DNA of 64,000 nt from an uncultured Acidobacteriia bacterium (GTDB taxonomy: Bacteria; Acidobacteriota; Terriglobia; Bryobacterales; Bryobacteraceae), in assembly GCA_903923395.1 (NCBI GenBank), contig CAIXXM010000102.1, positions 37,439 to 101,438 of the forward strand, written 5' to 3'. The translations under genes and the position numbers were made by a program. Below the pieces are notes generated by a model. It was not told the DNA's origin and made no database searches. It was given only the letters and a program-made list of their open reading frames with translations. Each line of letters opens with the position of its first letter. Within the stretch, counting starts at the first letter, position 1. Of this stretch, positions 1 to 7,979 are shown in pieces.

Positions 1-691
1 GGGCCATGGTGATATTGTTTGCCCAGAACCGCGAGCCGTCCTTTTTCACCTGCCAGCCTTCTGCCCCGAAGTGCCCGGCCGTAGCCGCGCGGCGCAGTTC
101 GTCCTGCAGGTTAGCGGCAAGAGCAGTGGTGTCCGAATAGAGGAAGGACGAAGGTTGCCCGATTGCTTCTTCTGCCGTGAAGCCGTAAATTCGCTCGGCA
201 CCCCCGTACCAGGCTGCGATGCAGCCTTCACTGTCCAGCAGGAACAGCGCGTAATCCTGGACCCAGGCTGGAATCGATTCCCGTGCCGTGTCAGTCTTGG
301 TGTGCAGGACCACTACATGGCGCACCGGCAGGATGTTTTTCTTGGCTTTGTAGATAACCGGCAGCGGCTCGCCGTTCGTGCGGGTGAGCATCAGTTCGCC
401 CTCATGTTCCCCTTCTTGCAGAAAAGCATTCCAAAGCTGAGGGATGGCAGGCTTGATTTCCGGTGCCGCCAGATCATCCAGCTTCAGTCCGATAATCTTT
501 TCCCTTGAAAGGCCGAGAAGCTTGCCAACACCCATGCTGACTTCCACGGAAGTCCTTTCGTCATCAGTGATGAGAACAGGTGTTGCGGGATGAAAAACAA
601 TCGCGCGGAAGAGGTGTTCCAGTTCCTTGGGGCCATTCTCCAAAAGCCACTGTTCAGAGGCGGAACTAAAGCCAAGAGACGCCAAAACCAC
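1..691 (-). CDS. PAS-domain signalling protein, C-terminal part outside window, 5' frameshift suspected
   Basis: The open frame covers two PAS sensory domains. The first lies at about residues 22-130 (VFHPATPVLITDDE, GKLLGLSREKIIGLKL) and the second at about 145-230 (YALFLLDSEGCIAAWYGGAE, then GWQVKKDGSRFWANNITMA). Such proteins sense redox, ligand or light signals and pass them to an output domain, which here lies beyond position 1. The in-frame start nearest the 5' end is GTG at 691, but it has no good ribosome binding site. An ATG at 762 has an excellent one (AAGGAGGG), and reads 24 plausible codons in another frame. Adding one T to the four-T run near 685-688 would join them. Either the gene is frameshifted here or the sequence has a one-base error. 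Confidence 0.75.
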   Translation of the reverse strand, partial: MVLASLGFSSASEQWLLENGPKELEHLFRAIVFHPATPVLITDDERTSVEVSMGVGKLLGLSREKIIGLKLDDLAAPEIKPAIPQLWNAFLQEGEHEGELMLTRTNGEPLPVIYKAKKNILPVRHVVVLHTKTDTARESIPAWVQDYALFLLDSEGCIAAWYGGAERIYGFTAEEAIGQPSSFLYSDTTALAANLQDELRRAATAGHFGAEGWQVKKDGSRFWANNITMA

Positions 692-763
692 ACCGCACTT
701 TCCGCCGCTGCCAGGGCACGCTCATCACATCGAGGGTTGTCACCGACACCCAACTCTAGCATC

Positions 764-773
764 TTCCCTCCTT
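764..773 (-). promoter_or_regulatory. Strong Shine-Dalgarno before ATG 762
   Basis: On the minus strand AAGGAGGGAA precedes ATG at 762 by one base. The core GGAGG is about 5 nt from the start. This suggests that 762, not the GTG at 691, is the original start of the PAS gene and that the reading frame breaks between them. Nothing else recognisable lies between this site and the next gene at 1049. Confidence 0.5.
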
Positions 774-1048
774 GAAACGAACCATCGACCTCATTTGGTC
801 ATGGTTATCTGGCACTACTTTCCGGACGCAAAGCGGCGTTGTGTTAATCCATACCGTTCAGCGGGTCAGGGTATTCCCGGTTTGCGGTGACCGGATATCG
901 CCGCGCTGACTGCCCCCGGTCAGATGAGAGCGCACTTATTGCTGGAAAATGCACTGTACAAGAGTTCCCGGGGTATGGCCATCTGCATGCTCCAGAATTC
1001 CCGTCAACGTTGGTGCAACTCCCGCGGGTGACAGGAAAGATACAAAAA

Positions 1049-1777
1049 ATGATGAAGTTATTCAAAACAGCTGCTGTGGTGCTCTTTATCGGTCTTGCCG
1101 GCATCGCGTCAGTCACGCCGGCACGTGCGGATGAGTGGAACAAAAAGACGGTGATGACATTCAGCGGCCCGGTTGAAATCCCCGGTGTGCACCTGGCCGG
1201 CTTTGCTGTGCTGCCCGCAGGAACTTACGTCTTCAAGCTTCTGGATTCCTCTTCAGACCGTCACATCGTGCAGATCTTCAGCGAAGACGAAAAGACTGTT
1301 TATGCCACAATTCTCGCGATCCCCAATTACCGTTTGAAGTCTACAGACAAGACGGTCATCACCTTCCGTGAACGTCCCGCCGGTGAACCGGAGGCTTTGC
1401 GTGCCTGGTTCTATCCTGGCGCCAACTGGGGAGAGGAATTTGTCTACGGTAAAGCCAAGGCGGTGGAACTTGCCAAGACCTCTGCTGTTCCAGTTCTCTT
1501 CATGCCCGCGGAAGCAGCCGCGGAGGTGACCTCCCACCCCGCCACTCCGGACATGCCAGTAGTTGTGGAACTGAAGCGCCAGCCCGTCATGGCCATTCAG
1601 CCGACTGGCGAAGAAGTGGAACTTGCCGCTGTAGTCGCTCCGGTTCCCGCGGCGCTCGTTGCTGACACGGCGGCAACTCTCCCTGCGACTGCCAGCAACA
1701 CTCCCCTGCTTGCACTGGGTGGCCTGCTCGCACTTGCGGCAGCCTTCTCCCTCCGTGCATACGCCAAGTCTGTCTAG
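1049..1777 (+). CDS. Secreted protein with LPxTG-like sorting tail
   Basis: The 242-residue product starts with a signal peptide (hydrophobic AAVVLFIGLAGIASV, cleavage near ARA-D). Its middle part, including FAVLPAGTYVFKLLDSSSDR, resembles small secreted acidobacterial proteins of unknown role. The C-terminus is tripartite: LPATAS at about residues 211-216, a hydrophobic stretch (PLLALGGLLALAAAF), then a short basic tail with Arg and Lys. This is the layout of a sortase recognition signal. A sortase gene lies 2.7 kb downstream on the same strand, so sorting by it is a reasonable inference. ATG 1049 is chosen because AGGAAAG lies upstream and the signal peptide begins there; the open frame extends further upstream without coding character. 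Confidence 0.75.
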   Translation: MMKLFKTAAVVLFIGLAGIASVTPARADEWNKKTVMTFSGPVEIPGVHLAGFAVLPAGTYVFKLLDSSSDRHIVQIFSEDEKTVYATILAIPNYRLKSTDKTVITFRERPAGEPEALRAWFYPGANWGEEFVYGKAKAVELAKTSAVPVLFMPAEAAAEVTSHPATPDMPVVVELKRQPVMAIQPTGEEVELAAVVAPVPAALVADTAATLPATASNTPLLALGGLLALAAAFSLRAYAKSV

Positions 1778-1846
1778 TCCAGGCAGTTTCTCCGCCCGCT
1801 GCTGATTATTCTGTCAGCGGGCTTGCAAGGCAAAGAAAAGAATGGC

Positions 1847-3580
1847 ATGCGACCCCTGGTCATCCCCGAACTGGCGCCTGCCTTGAACTGCGGCAAGCCG
1901 GACAGCACTGTAATTCATACAAAGGCCCGCGGTCTCGATGTCCTCAACTCGCCTTTCCTCAACAAGGGGACTGCGTTCACTGCCCGGGAGCGTCACGACC
2001 TTGGCCTTACCGGCTTGCTTCCGTCCGATATTGGCACTCTGGAGATGCAGGTCCGCCGTGCTTACATCCAGTACGAACGGCTCCCGGATGCTCTCAGCCG
2101 CAACGTTTATCTGTCGGCGCTCCATGACCGCAACGACGTTTTGTTTTACCGCCTCCTGTCGGAACATCTCCGGGAGATGATTCCGGTCGTCAATGATGTC
2201 ACGGTGGGGCTCGCGATGGAGCAGTACCACCATGAATCCCGCCGTCCGCGCGGCGTTTACCTCTCGATCGATCACATGGATTCCATGGAGGAATCCTTTC
2301 GGAACCTTGCCGTTGGCCCTGGTGCAGCGGACCTCATCCTCGCCACGGACGCCGAACAGATTCCTGGCCTCGGCGACTGGGGCGTTGGCGGCATTGAAGT
2401 TTCCATCGGCAAACTGGCGATCTACACCGCCGCGGGCGGAATTGATCCCGCCCGTGCCATTCCAGTAATGCTCGATTGCGGTACCAACCGGGACAGCCTG
2501 CTCAAAGACCCGATGTACGTTGGCAACCGTCACCCGCGCGTCAGAGGTGCCCGTTACGACGAATTCATTTCACGGTACGTCGCAATCGCGACCCGGCTCT
2601 TTCCCGGGGTCATGCTTCTCTGGCAGGATCTGGAGGCGGCCAATGCCCGCCGGATTCTCACGAAATACGGAAGAAGCCTCTGCACTTTCAATGATGAGAT
2701 ACAGGGAACCGGGGCTATCACTCTGGCGGCCATTATTTCCGCAAGCAGAGTTTCAGGTACGCCCATGCGCAACCACCGTGTCGTTATCTTTGGCGCGGGA
2801 ACCGCAGGGCTGGGCATCGCGGATCAGATTTGTGCCGCAATGGTTATGGAAGGTCGGACACAGGCGCAGGCCATCGGTCATTTCTGGTGTGTGGACCAGC
2901 ATGGTCTTCTGGTCCAGGGGCAGGCGTCGAAGTTGAGCGGTGAGCAATTGATGTATGCCCGCCCCGATTCGGAAACCAAGGGTTGGAAGCAGGATGCCCC
3001 CGGCATCTCACTGGCGGAGACCGTGCGGCGGGTCCGGCCTTCCATTCTGGTTGGTGCCTCCGGCGTCCCGGGCAGTTTCACGGAAGCCATCATTCGCGAG
3101 ATGTCGGCGCATGTGGAAAGGCCGCTCATCATACCGCTCTCCAACCCGGCACCCCGTTCGGAAGCAAATCCCGTTGACCTTCTGGCCTGGAGCGGAGGCC
3201 GCGCGCTTATCGCCACGGGCAGCACATTCGCTCCCGTGACTTACAAGGGAGTTACCTATGTGATCGGGCAGGTCGATAACGCAATGCTATTTCCTGGGCT
3301 CTGTCTGGGAACGATTGTTTCCAAGGCGAAGGTTGTGAGTGAAGGCATGTTCATGGCGGCGGCGAATGCCGTTTCCAGCCTGGTCGCCGTCCTGCAGCCC
3401 GGGGCTTCTCTCTTGCCCCACATTGACGATCTCCGCAGCGTTTCGCTGACCGTCGCTTCCGCTGTGGTGGAGACAGTGGAAGCCGAAGGTCTCTCTGATG
3501 TCCGTCTCCACGATATTGTGCAGGAAGTCCGCGATGCCATGTGGCAGCCCGCATACCGCGAGATCGTCGCGTCTGAATGA
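1847..3580 (+). CDS. maeA: NAD-dependent malic enzyme
   Basis: Oxidative decarboxylation of malate to pyruvate with NAD(P), in the cytosol. The roughly 577 residues match the length of the large malic enzymes. Family marks are ARGLDVLNSPFLNKGTAFT near the N-terminus, QYERLPDAL with the catalytic Tyr region, VMLDCGTNRDSLL, the metal-binding part QDLEAANA followed by CTFNDEIQGTGA, and the dinucleotide fold FGAGTAGLGIAD. The end QPAYREIV is also typical. ATG 1847 is preferred; a TTG at 1823 would add eight residues. Its stop overlaps the next gene by 4 nt (ATGA), so it is probably co-transcribed with the von Willebrand A protein and sortase, although no functional link is obvious. Confidence 0.93.
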   Translation: MRPLVIPELAPALNCGKPDSTVIHTKARGLDVLNSPFLNKGTAFTARERHDLGLTGLLPSDIGTLEMQVRRAYIQYERLPDALSRNVYLSALHDRNDVLFYRLLSEHLREMIPVVNDVTVGLAMEQYHHESRRPRGVYLSIDHMDSMEESFRNLAVGPGAADLILATDAEQIPGLGDWGVGGIEVSIGKLAIYTAAGGIDPARAIPVMLDCGTNRDSLLKDPMYVGNRHPRVRGARYDEFISRYVAIATRLFPGVMLLWQDLEAANARRILTKYGRSLCTFNDEIQGTGAITLAAIISASRVSGTPMRNHRVVIFGAGTAGLGIADQICAAMVMEGRTQAQAIGHFWCVDQHGLLVQGQASKLSGEQLMYARPDSETKGWKQDAPGISLAETVRRVRPSILVGASGVPGSFTEAIIREMSAHVERPLIIPLSNPAPRSEANPVDLLAWSGGRALIATGSTFAPVTYKGVTYVIGQVDNAMLFPGLCLGTIVSKAKVVSEGMFMAAANAVSSLVAVLQPGASLLPHIDDLRSVSLTVASAVVETVEAEGLSDVRLHDIVQEVRDAMWQPAYREIVASE

Positions 3581-4437
3581 ATACTGTACTGCTGTTCATC
3601 CCTTTGCTGCTTTCCAGCCAGGAAACTGACTTCCATATCGCGGTCAACGTCGACCTTGTGGTGTTGACCGCCACGGTGCATGACAGAAAAGGACAACTGG
3701 CGCCGCAACTCGGAGTCCAGGATTTTCAAGTTTTTGAAGATGGTACCCGCCAAACCATTCGAGTCTTCCGCCATGAAGATGTTCCCGTCACCGTTGGCCT
3801 GGTGGTCGATCACAGCGGCAGCATGCGGAATAAACTCCCGGGTGTAATTGCCGCCGGCCGTGCTTTCGCCAGTTCCAGCAACCCAGACGACCACATGTTC
3901 GTGGTGAACTTCAACGAGCAAGTGACCGTTGGCGCTGACCGCTTTACTGACGGACCGAACGAACTTGCCGCGGCGATTATGAACCGCCCCGCCGCAGGTC
4001 AGACCGCGCTCTATGATGCGATTTTCGCCGCTCTGGAACGGTTGCCAAAAGCCGGGCCGGAGAAGAAAGCGTTGCTGGTTGTCAGCGACGGTTCTGACAA
4101 CGCCAGCAAACACTCGCTTGCGGAGGTCCTTGACAAGCTCTCCAAGTCCAATGCAATCGTGTATTCCATCGGCATTTTTGATCTGAACGACGCCGACAGC
4201 AACCGCGGTGTATTACGCCAATTGGCCCGTGTTACCGGCGGTGAGGCATTCTTCCCGCAACACTATAGTGACGTTACCGGTGTCTGTCAGCAAATCGCAC
4301 GGGAGATACGTACGCAGTACACGCTTGGCTATGTCTCCACGAACGCTTCGCGCACCGGTTCCAGAAATGTCATGGTGACCGCCGGCCGCAATCTCACAGT
4401 CCGGACCCGCACCTCATACACCGCTGGCGGCAAATGA
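3577..4437 (+). CDS. Secreted von Willebrand A-domain protein (acidobacterial VWFA-related)
   Basis: A 286-residue protein with a short N-terminal signal (LLFIPLLLSSQ), a beta-rich segment carrying DFQVFEDG, and a von Willebrand A fold. The metal-dependent adhesion site is complete at the first loop (DHSGSM), and LLVVSDGSDNASKH gives the later metal loop. DFQVFEDG before a VWA domain is the hallmark of the acidobacterial VWFA-related family. The role is probably protein-protein contact outside the cytoplasm; no substrate is known. Its start overlaps malic enzyme by 4 nt and its stop overlaps the sortase by 4 nt, which suggests translational coupling with the sortase. Confidence 0.88.
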   Translation: MNTVLLFIPLLLSSQETDFHIAVNVDLVVLTATVHDRKGQLAPQLGVQDFQVFEDGTRQTIRVFRHEDVPVTVGLVVDHSGSMRNKLPGVIAAGRAFASSSNPDDHMFVVNFNEQVTVGADRFTDGPNELAAAIMNRPAAGQTALYDAIFAALERLPKAGPEKKALLVVSDGSDNASKHSLAEVLDKLSKSNAIVYSIGIFDLNDADSNRGVLRQLARVTGGEAFFPQHYSDVTGVCQQIAREIRTQYTLGYVSTNASRTGSRNVMVTAGRNLTVRTRTSYTAGGK

Positions 4438-4976
4438 AGTGCACTCTCACCTGGTTCCGTTGGTCTCTCTTTGCTGTCGCCGTGACCTTGCTCACCTATT
4501 CAACCGGCGTGTACCTCGAAACGTACTTGTTTCAGCAGCAGAAGTTGCCTGTCTTTCTCCATCAGGGAAGTGACGTGCCGCCGGTTGCGGGGCTGATCGG
4601 ACGGTTGGAAGTTACCCGCCTGGGATTATCTGCGATCGTCATGGAAGGCACCGGCACCGCCGTTTTGCGCCATGCCGCCGGACACATCGCTGGCACCCCG
4701 CTTCCGGGTCAGCCCGGAAACACCGGCATCTCCGCGCACCGGGATACCTTGTTCCGCCCGCTCCGCAATATCCGCATGCGCGATGTGATCACCCTGACGA
4801 CCCCACAGGGAACGTATAAGTACAGTGTCCGGTCCACCCAGATTGTAGAGCCGGAAAATATAACTGTCCTTGCATCAGGCCCTGGCGAGACACTTACATT
4901 GGTAACTTGCTATCCGTTCTACTTCATCGGTCCTGCCCCCAAACGCTTCATCGTGACGGCAAAGAGGATCCTGTAA
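4434..4976 (+). CDS. Sortase, class D-like
   Basis: A transpeptidase that cleaves LPxTG-like signals and anchors proteins at the cell surface. The 180-residue product has one N-terminal membrane segment (about 9-25) and a sortase barrel. The catalytic residues are visible: His102 in ISAHRDT, Cys159 in TLVTCYPF and Arg171 in KRFIVTA. GRLEVTRLGLSAIV is the usual beginning of the barrel. Start ATG lies inside the stop of the VWA gene (ATGA). The only candidate substrate in the window is the protein at 1049-1777, with LPATAS. A diderm having a sortase is uncommon but documented. Class assignment (D/E versus others) is by resemblance only. Confidence 0.88.
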   Translation: MKCTLTWFRWSLFAVAVTLLTYSTGVYLETYLFQQQKLPVFLHQGSDVPPVAGLIGRLEVTRLGLSAIVMEGTGTAVLRHAAGHIAGTPLPGQPGNTGISAHRDTLFRPLRNIRMRDVITLTTPQGTYKYSVRSTQIVEPENITVLASGPGETLTLVTCYPFYFIGPAPKRFIVTAKRIL

Positions 4977-5008
4977 GTACACTTCCGGAGCCGTATCACA
5001 AAAGCGGT

Positions 5009-5055
5009 AGGCCTGATTGGCGTGGAATAACTGTCCACCGCGCCTGATCAGGCCT
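5009..5055. terminator. Probable bidirectional terminator between convergent genes
   Basis: An imperfect inverted repeat: outer arms AGGCCTGA (5009-5016) and TCAGGCCT (5048-5055) with an inner TGGA/TCCA pairing around a short loop. It sits between the sortase stop and the convergent PEP-CTERM gene stop. The T-run is weak, so a rho-independent role is likely but not certain. Confidence 0.5.
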
Positions 5056-5084
5056 TCGTTAAAGCAGTAAATGCTCTTGGTGGG

Positions 5085-5855
5085 CTAAGAGTTTGAGAAG
5101 CGTTTCAGTCGCAACAGAGCGATGCATGCAAACGCACCGCCGAAGAGAAGGATGGTGCCCGGTTCAGGCGTGCTGCTAACTGGGCCGGGGTTGGATGAAA
5201 AGGTTCCCGTTCCCGACGCATTGAACTGCGGACCCGGATAGGCTTGGTTCGAGGTTACTGTCCCGGTGGTGAAATTGGGCAGCAAAGAAGAGAGACTCCA
5301 GGAAGCGTTTTCCTGAGTCTGTCCGGTGAAGTCCAGATAGGAAGAGGTGAGAATGAGCTGGTTCAGGTTACCCGAGTTAGAACTGGCATTGAAGCTGCCA
5401 CCCGTGGAGTTGATGTTGGAACTGAAGCTGGCACCCGTTGTGGCAGGGCTGCCCGTGACAGAAAACACGCCTGACAGAAGGTTCGCGCCGGGGTTGCTCT
5501 CATTATCGATGAAGGAAAAAGTTCCGGAGTAGCCAGTTTGGTCCAGCCCATCACCCGCGCCGCAAGTTGAGGCACAGTTTCCAATCTGTGTTGAAGTTGC
5601 GCTCAAGGTAAAGGTCGCGTTCTCAGGACTGGAGGTGAAAGGCAGACCAGCGCCGGAAAACTGAAATGAAACCGAACCGGAAGCAGATACCGTCGTCGTA
5701 TTGCCTGACGTCGTGATGCTCCACTGTTGTTCGGAACCCGTGGACTGCAGATATTGCGCAAAGGTGACGGAAGTTGCCATGGCGGAGGGAATTCCCGCTA
5801 TCGTGATCGCGGCAGCCAGGATCATGCCCCGAACGCTGTATCGTTTATGAAACAT
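5085..5855 (-). CDS. PEP-CTERM sorting-domain exported protein
   Basis: A 256-residue protein with a signal peptide (MILAAAITIAGIPSAMA), a Ser/Thr/Gly/Asn-rich beta-type body and a C-terminal sorting signal: TPEPG, a hydrophobic stretch (TILLFGGAFACIALL) and basic RLKR. In known systems this tail is processed by an exosortase, an enzyme unrelated to the sortase next door, and the proteins are linked to exopolysaccharide. No exosortase gene is seen here. The body has two Cys near CASTCGAG and no recognisable enzyme domain. Confidence 0.88.
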   Translation of the reverse strand: MFHKRYSVRGMILAAAITIAGIPSAMATSVTFAQYLQSTGSEQQWSITTSGNTTTVSASGSVSFQFSGAGLPFTSSPENATFTLSATSTQIGNCASTCGAGDGLDQTGYSGTFSFIDNESNPGANLLSGVFSVTGSPATTGASFSSNINSTGGSFNASSNSGNLNQLILTSSYLDFTGQTQENASWSLSSLLPNFTTGTVTSNQAYPGPQFNASGTGTFSSNPGPVSSTPEPGTILLFGGAFACIALLRLKRFSNS

Positions 5856-6021
5856 GTGAAAGATTGGTTCTCCTTATTCTCGGTTCCGCTTCCTCCGAAA
5901 GACTGCGGAACGCATTGGCGATAAGCGCAGTTCAGGAGCCAAAGTTTCAACTGACACAAACCAAAGAGCCAAGGTGCCGCGTGCTAACCCGGTACAGCGT
6001 CCTCTGGACGATCATTTACGG

Positions 6022-6984
6022 TCACAGTGACTGTATGATGTCGCGGATCTGTTCCGTCGTGAGATTCCCGCCGCATGCCGGTATTGCTGCGCGGAGGCCC
6101 CGGCATAATTCCGGATATCCCAGCAGTGCCGCCACTGCGGCGGCACCGGCAGGTTCTATCAAGAGCCGTTCCCGCAGTAATAGGTGCTGCATCGCCATTT
6201 GCAGACTTTCCTCACTTACCAGGACGACATCATCCACAAGCCCCTGCATATCCTCTACGGCCTCAGGTATGGGTATCCGCACTGCGATTCCGTCGGCAAT
6301 CGTCCTGGCATCCGCCGCAGTCACAATGCGCCCGGACTTCCACGAATCATGCATCGCGCGGGCGTGTAAGCTGCTGACACCGATAATCCGGGTACCTGGG
6401 GAGTGAGCCTTGACCCACCTGGCCACGCCAGTGAGCAGCGCACCATTGCCTAATGGAAGCACGACAACATCATAAGTGGTTCCGGCGGCCAATAACTCAA
6501 CGCCAAGCGATCCGGCTCCCTCCGCGATCTCCTTTTGCAAGCCATCCACCACCAGATAAGCATCGTGCTCCTGTGCCCACTTTGCCGCGGCCAGCTTTGC
6601 TTCGTCAAAGTCTTCTCCCTCCAGCAGCACCTCGGCCCCGAATTCCCGCATTTTCGCGACCTTTAGCGGATTTGCGTTCACCGCGGCAAAAACGGTGAGT
6701 GGAATCCCCTTCGCCCGGCAGCAATAGGCCAAGGCCTGCCCGAAGTTACCCGCACTCGCGCAGACCAGGCGCGCCGCTGTCTCCAGTTTCTGTGTGAAGT
6801 AAGAGGCACCACGTCCCTTGAAGCTGCCGGCCGGGTTGAGTGTTTCTATCTTGAGCGTCAACGTGCAGTCGAACAGAGCGGACAAACCCTCGCTGACATA
6901 CTGCGGCGTATGCAAAAAGACAGGGTCAATTCTCCGCGATGCTTCGGCGATGTTCTCAAGCGAGAGACGGTGGTGGAGATGCAC
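6022..6984 (-). CDS. PLP-dependent threonine/serine dehydratase-like enzyme
   Basis: A fold-type II pyridoxal-phosphate enzyme of about 320 residues, probably deaminating threonine or serine to a 2-oxo acid and ammonia. The PLP lysine is Lys56 in NPAGSFKGRGAS; CASAGNFGQALAY is the substrate loop and LPLGNGALLTG the phosphate-binding glycine loop. It lacks the ACT-type regulatory domain of biosynthetic threonine deaminases, so it resembles the catabolic short form. The GTG start at 6984 shares one base with the stop of the upstream gene (TAGTG), which points to translational coupling. An ATG at 7035 inside the upstream gene is possible but less likely. Confidence 0.85.
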   Translation of the reverse strand: MHLHHRLSLENIAEASRRIDPVFLHTPQYVSEGLSALFDCTLTLKIETLNPAGSFKGRGASYFTQKLETAARLVCASAGNFGQALAYCCRAKGIPLTVFAAVNANPLKVAKMREFGAEVLLEGEDFDEAKLAAAKWAQEHDAYLVVDGLQKEIAEGAGSLGVELLAAGTTYDVVVLPLGNGALLTGVARWVKAHSPGTRIIGVSSLHARAMHDSWKSGRIVTAADARTIADGIAVRIPIPEAVEDMQGLVDDVVLVSEESLQMAMQHLLLRERLLIEPAGAAAVAALLGYPELCRGLRAAIPACGGNLTTEQIRDIIQSL

Positions 6985-7964
6985 TATAGAACCCCGCGTA
7001 CCCGCGCGAATCCATGCACCCTTGCCAGTGCGCACGCGACCAATTGCCCTTCCGGGTCACTGACGGGATTCACGGGCACGAACAGTGCGGTTTCCTCCCG
7101 CCGCGCAAATACATTGCTGGCCACCAGCGCCCGCATCATCCAAATCGCGGCTTTCACGCTGGGGCAGGTGAAGCCGATCCAGCCGGGGCAGGGAACTTCG
7201 CAAGGTTCCAGTCCAGTTTCCGCCCGAACCTTTTCTGCGAGTTTCCTGCGCGTCACAGCATCTGAAAGTGAATCAAAGCCGAATCCAACCACGGCAGGCT
7301 GGAGCAGGGGCGTTTCGGCGGACATGGCGTCAAACAGATCGCCCACCGCTTTCTGCCGTCCGCTCACGACATGTTCGAGCCAGTAATGACCCGTCTTCGC
7401 GATGGCGGTGATGACGTTCTTGATCTCTTTTTCCACGCGGTAGTGCGGACCCGCCGGTAACTCCAGCCAGACTCCTTCACAGCGCGCGGAAACATTCTCC
7501 ATCACGATTGCGCGCGCCAGCCAGCCTGCGGTGACAGCACTGTCGCACTCCACGCGCACCCATCCGGGCTCGGGCGAGGGCATCACCGCCAGTGTGGACA
7601 CCATCCGGATGCCCCTGCAAATCTCATTCACCACCTGGCGGTAGCGCGCGGGTTCCGCCGCAACTTCGTTTTCGGATGCCGCCAGCAGCAGTTTCCCTTT
7701 GTGCGGTGGTCCGCCAGCCATGGCCAGTTCACAGAAACTTCCCCAAACGTCATCCCAGGCGACCTTGCCATCGGGGGTGTACTTCAGTGCCGCGGTTCCC
7801 ATCGAAATGGGCTGCACGTCTTCGTAGCGGTCCTGATACTCATCGGGCAGAATCGCGCGGATCCGCAGCTCCAGGGCCTCGAACGCACGCCGGTCGTCCG
7901 GGTTCATCCGGATCATCTTTCCGGCGACCCGCGCCGTGTTCCATAACTCCGCAGGGGATAGCAT
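6984..7964 (-). CDS. Conserved protein of unknown function coupled to a dehydratase
   Basis: I do not recognise a named family. The 326-residue protein has no signal peptide or membrane segment and is mixed alpha/beta. Distinctive parts are ILPDEYQDRYEDVQPISMG, WDDVWGSFCELAMAGGPP and LEHVVSGRQKAVGDLFDAM. Four Cys in the second half (including CEVPCPGW and FTCPS) could bind a metal, but this is only suggestive. It overlaps the following dehydratase gene by one base and begins 15 nt after the FMN-type protein, so the three probably form one transcription unit and may act on the same small molecule. Confidence 0.7.
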   Translation of the reverse strand: MLSPAELWNTARVAGKMIRMNPDDRRAFEALELRIRAILPDEYQDRYEDVQPISMGTAALKYTPDGKVAWDDVWGSFCELAMAGGPPHKGKLLLAASENEVAAEPARYRQVVNEICRGIRMVSTLAVMPSPEPGWVRVECDSAVTAGWLARAIVMENVSARCEGVWLELPAGPHYRVEKEIKNVITAIAKTGHYWLEHVVSGRQKAVGDLFDAMSAETPLLQPAVVGFGFDSLSDAVTRRKLAEKVRAETGLEPCEVPCPGWIGFTCPSVKAAIWMMRALVASNVFARREETALFVPVNPVSDPEGQLVACALARVHGFARVRGVL

Positions 7965-7979
7965 CGCTTTCTTCTACTA

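Noticed and set aside
71..508. 145-residue plus-strand open frame at the left edge
   Set aside because: Antisense of the PAS domains, which have clear family motifs.
5856..6021. tRNA or small RNA in the 166-base gap
   Set aside because: No cloverleaf, CCA-type end or terminator could be seen.
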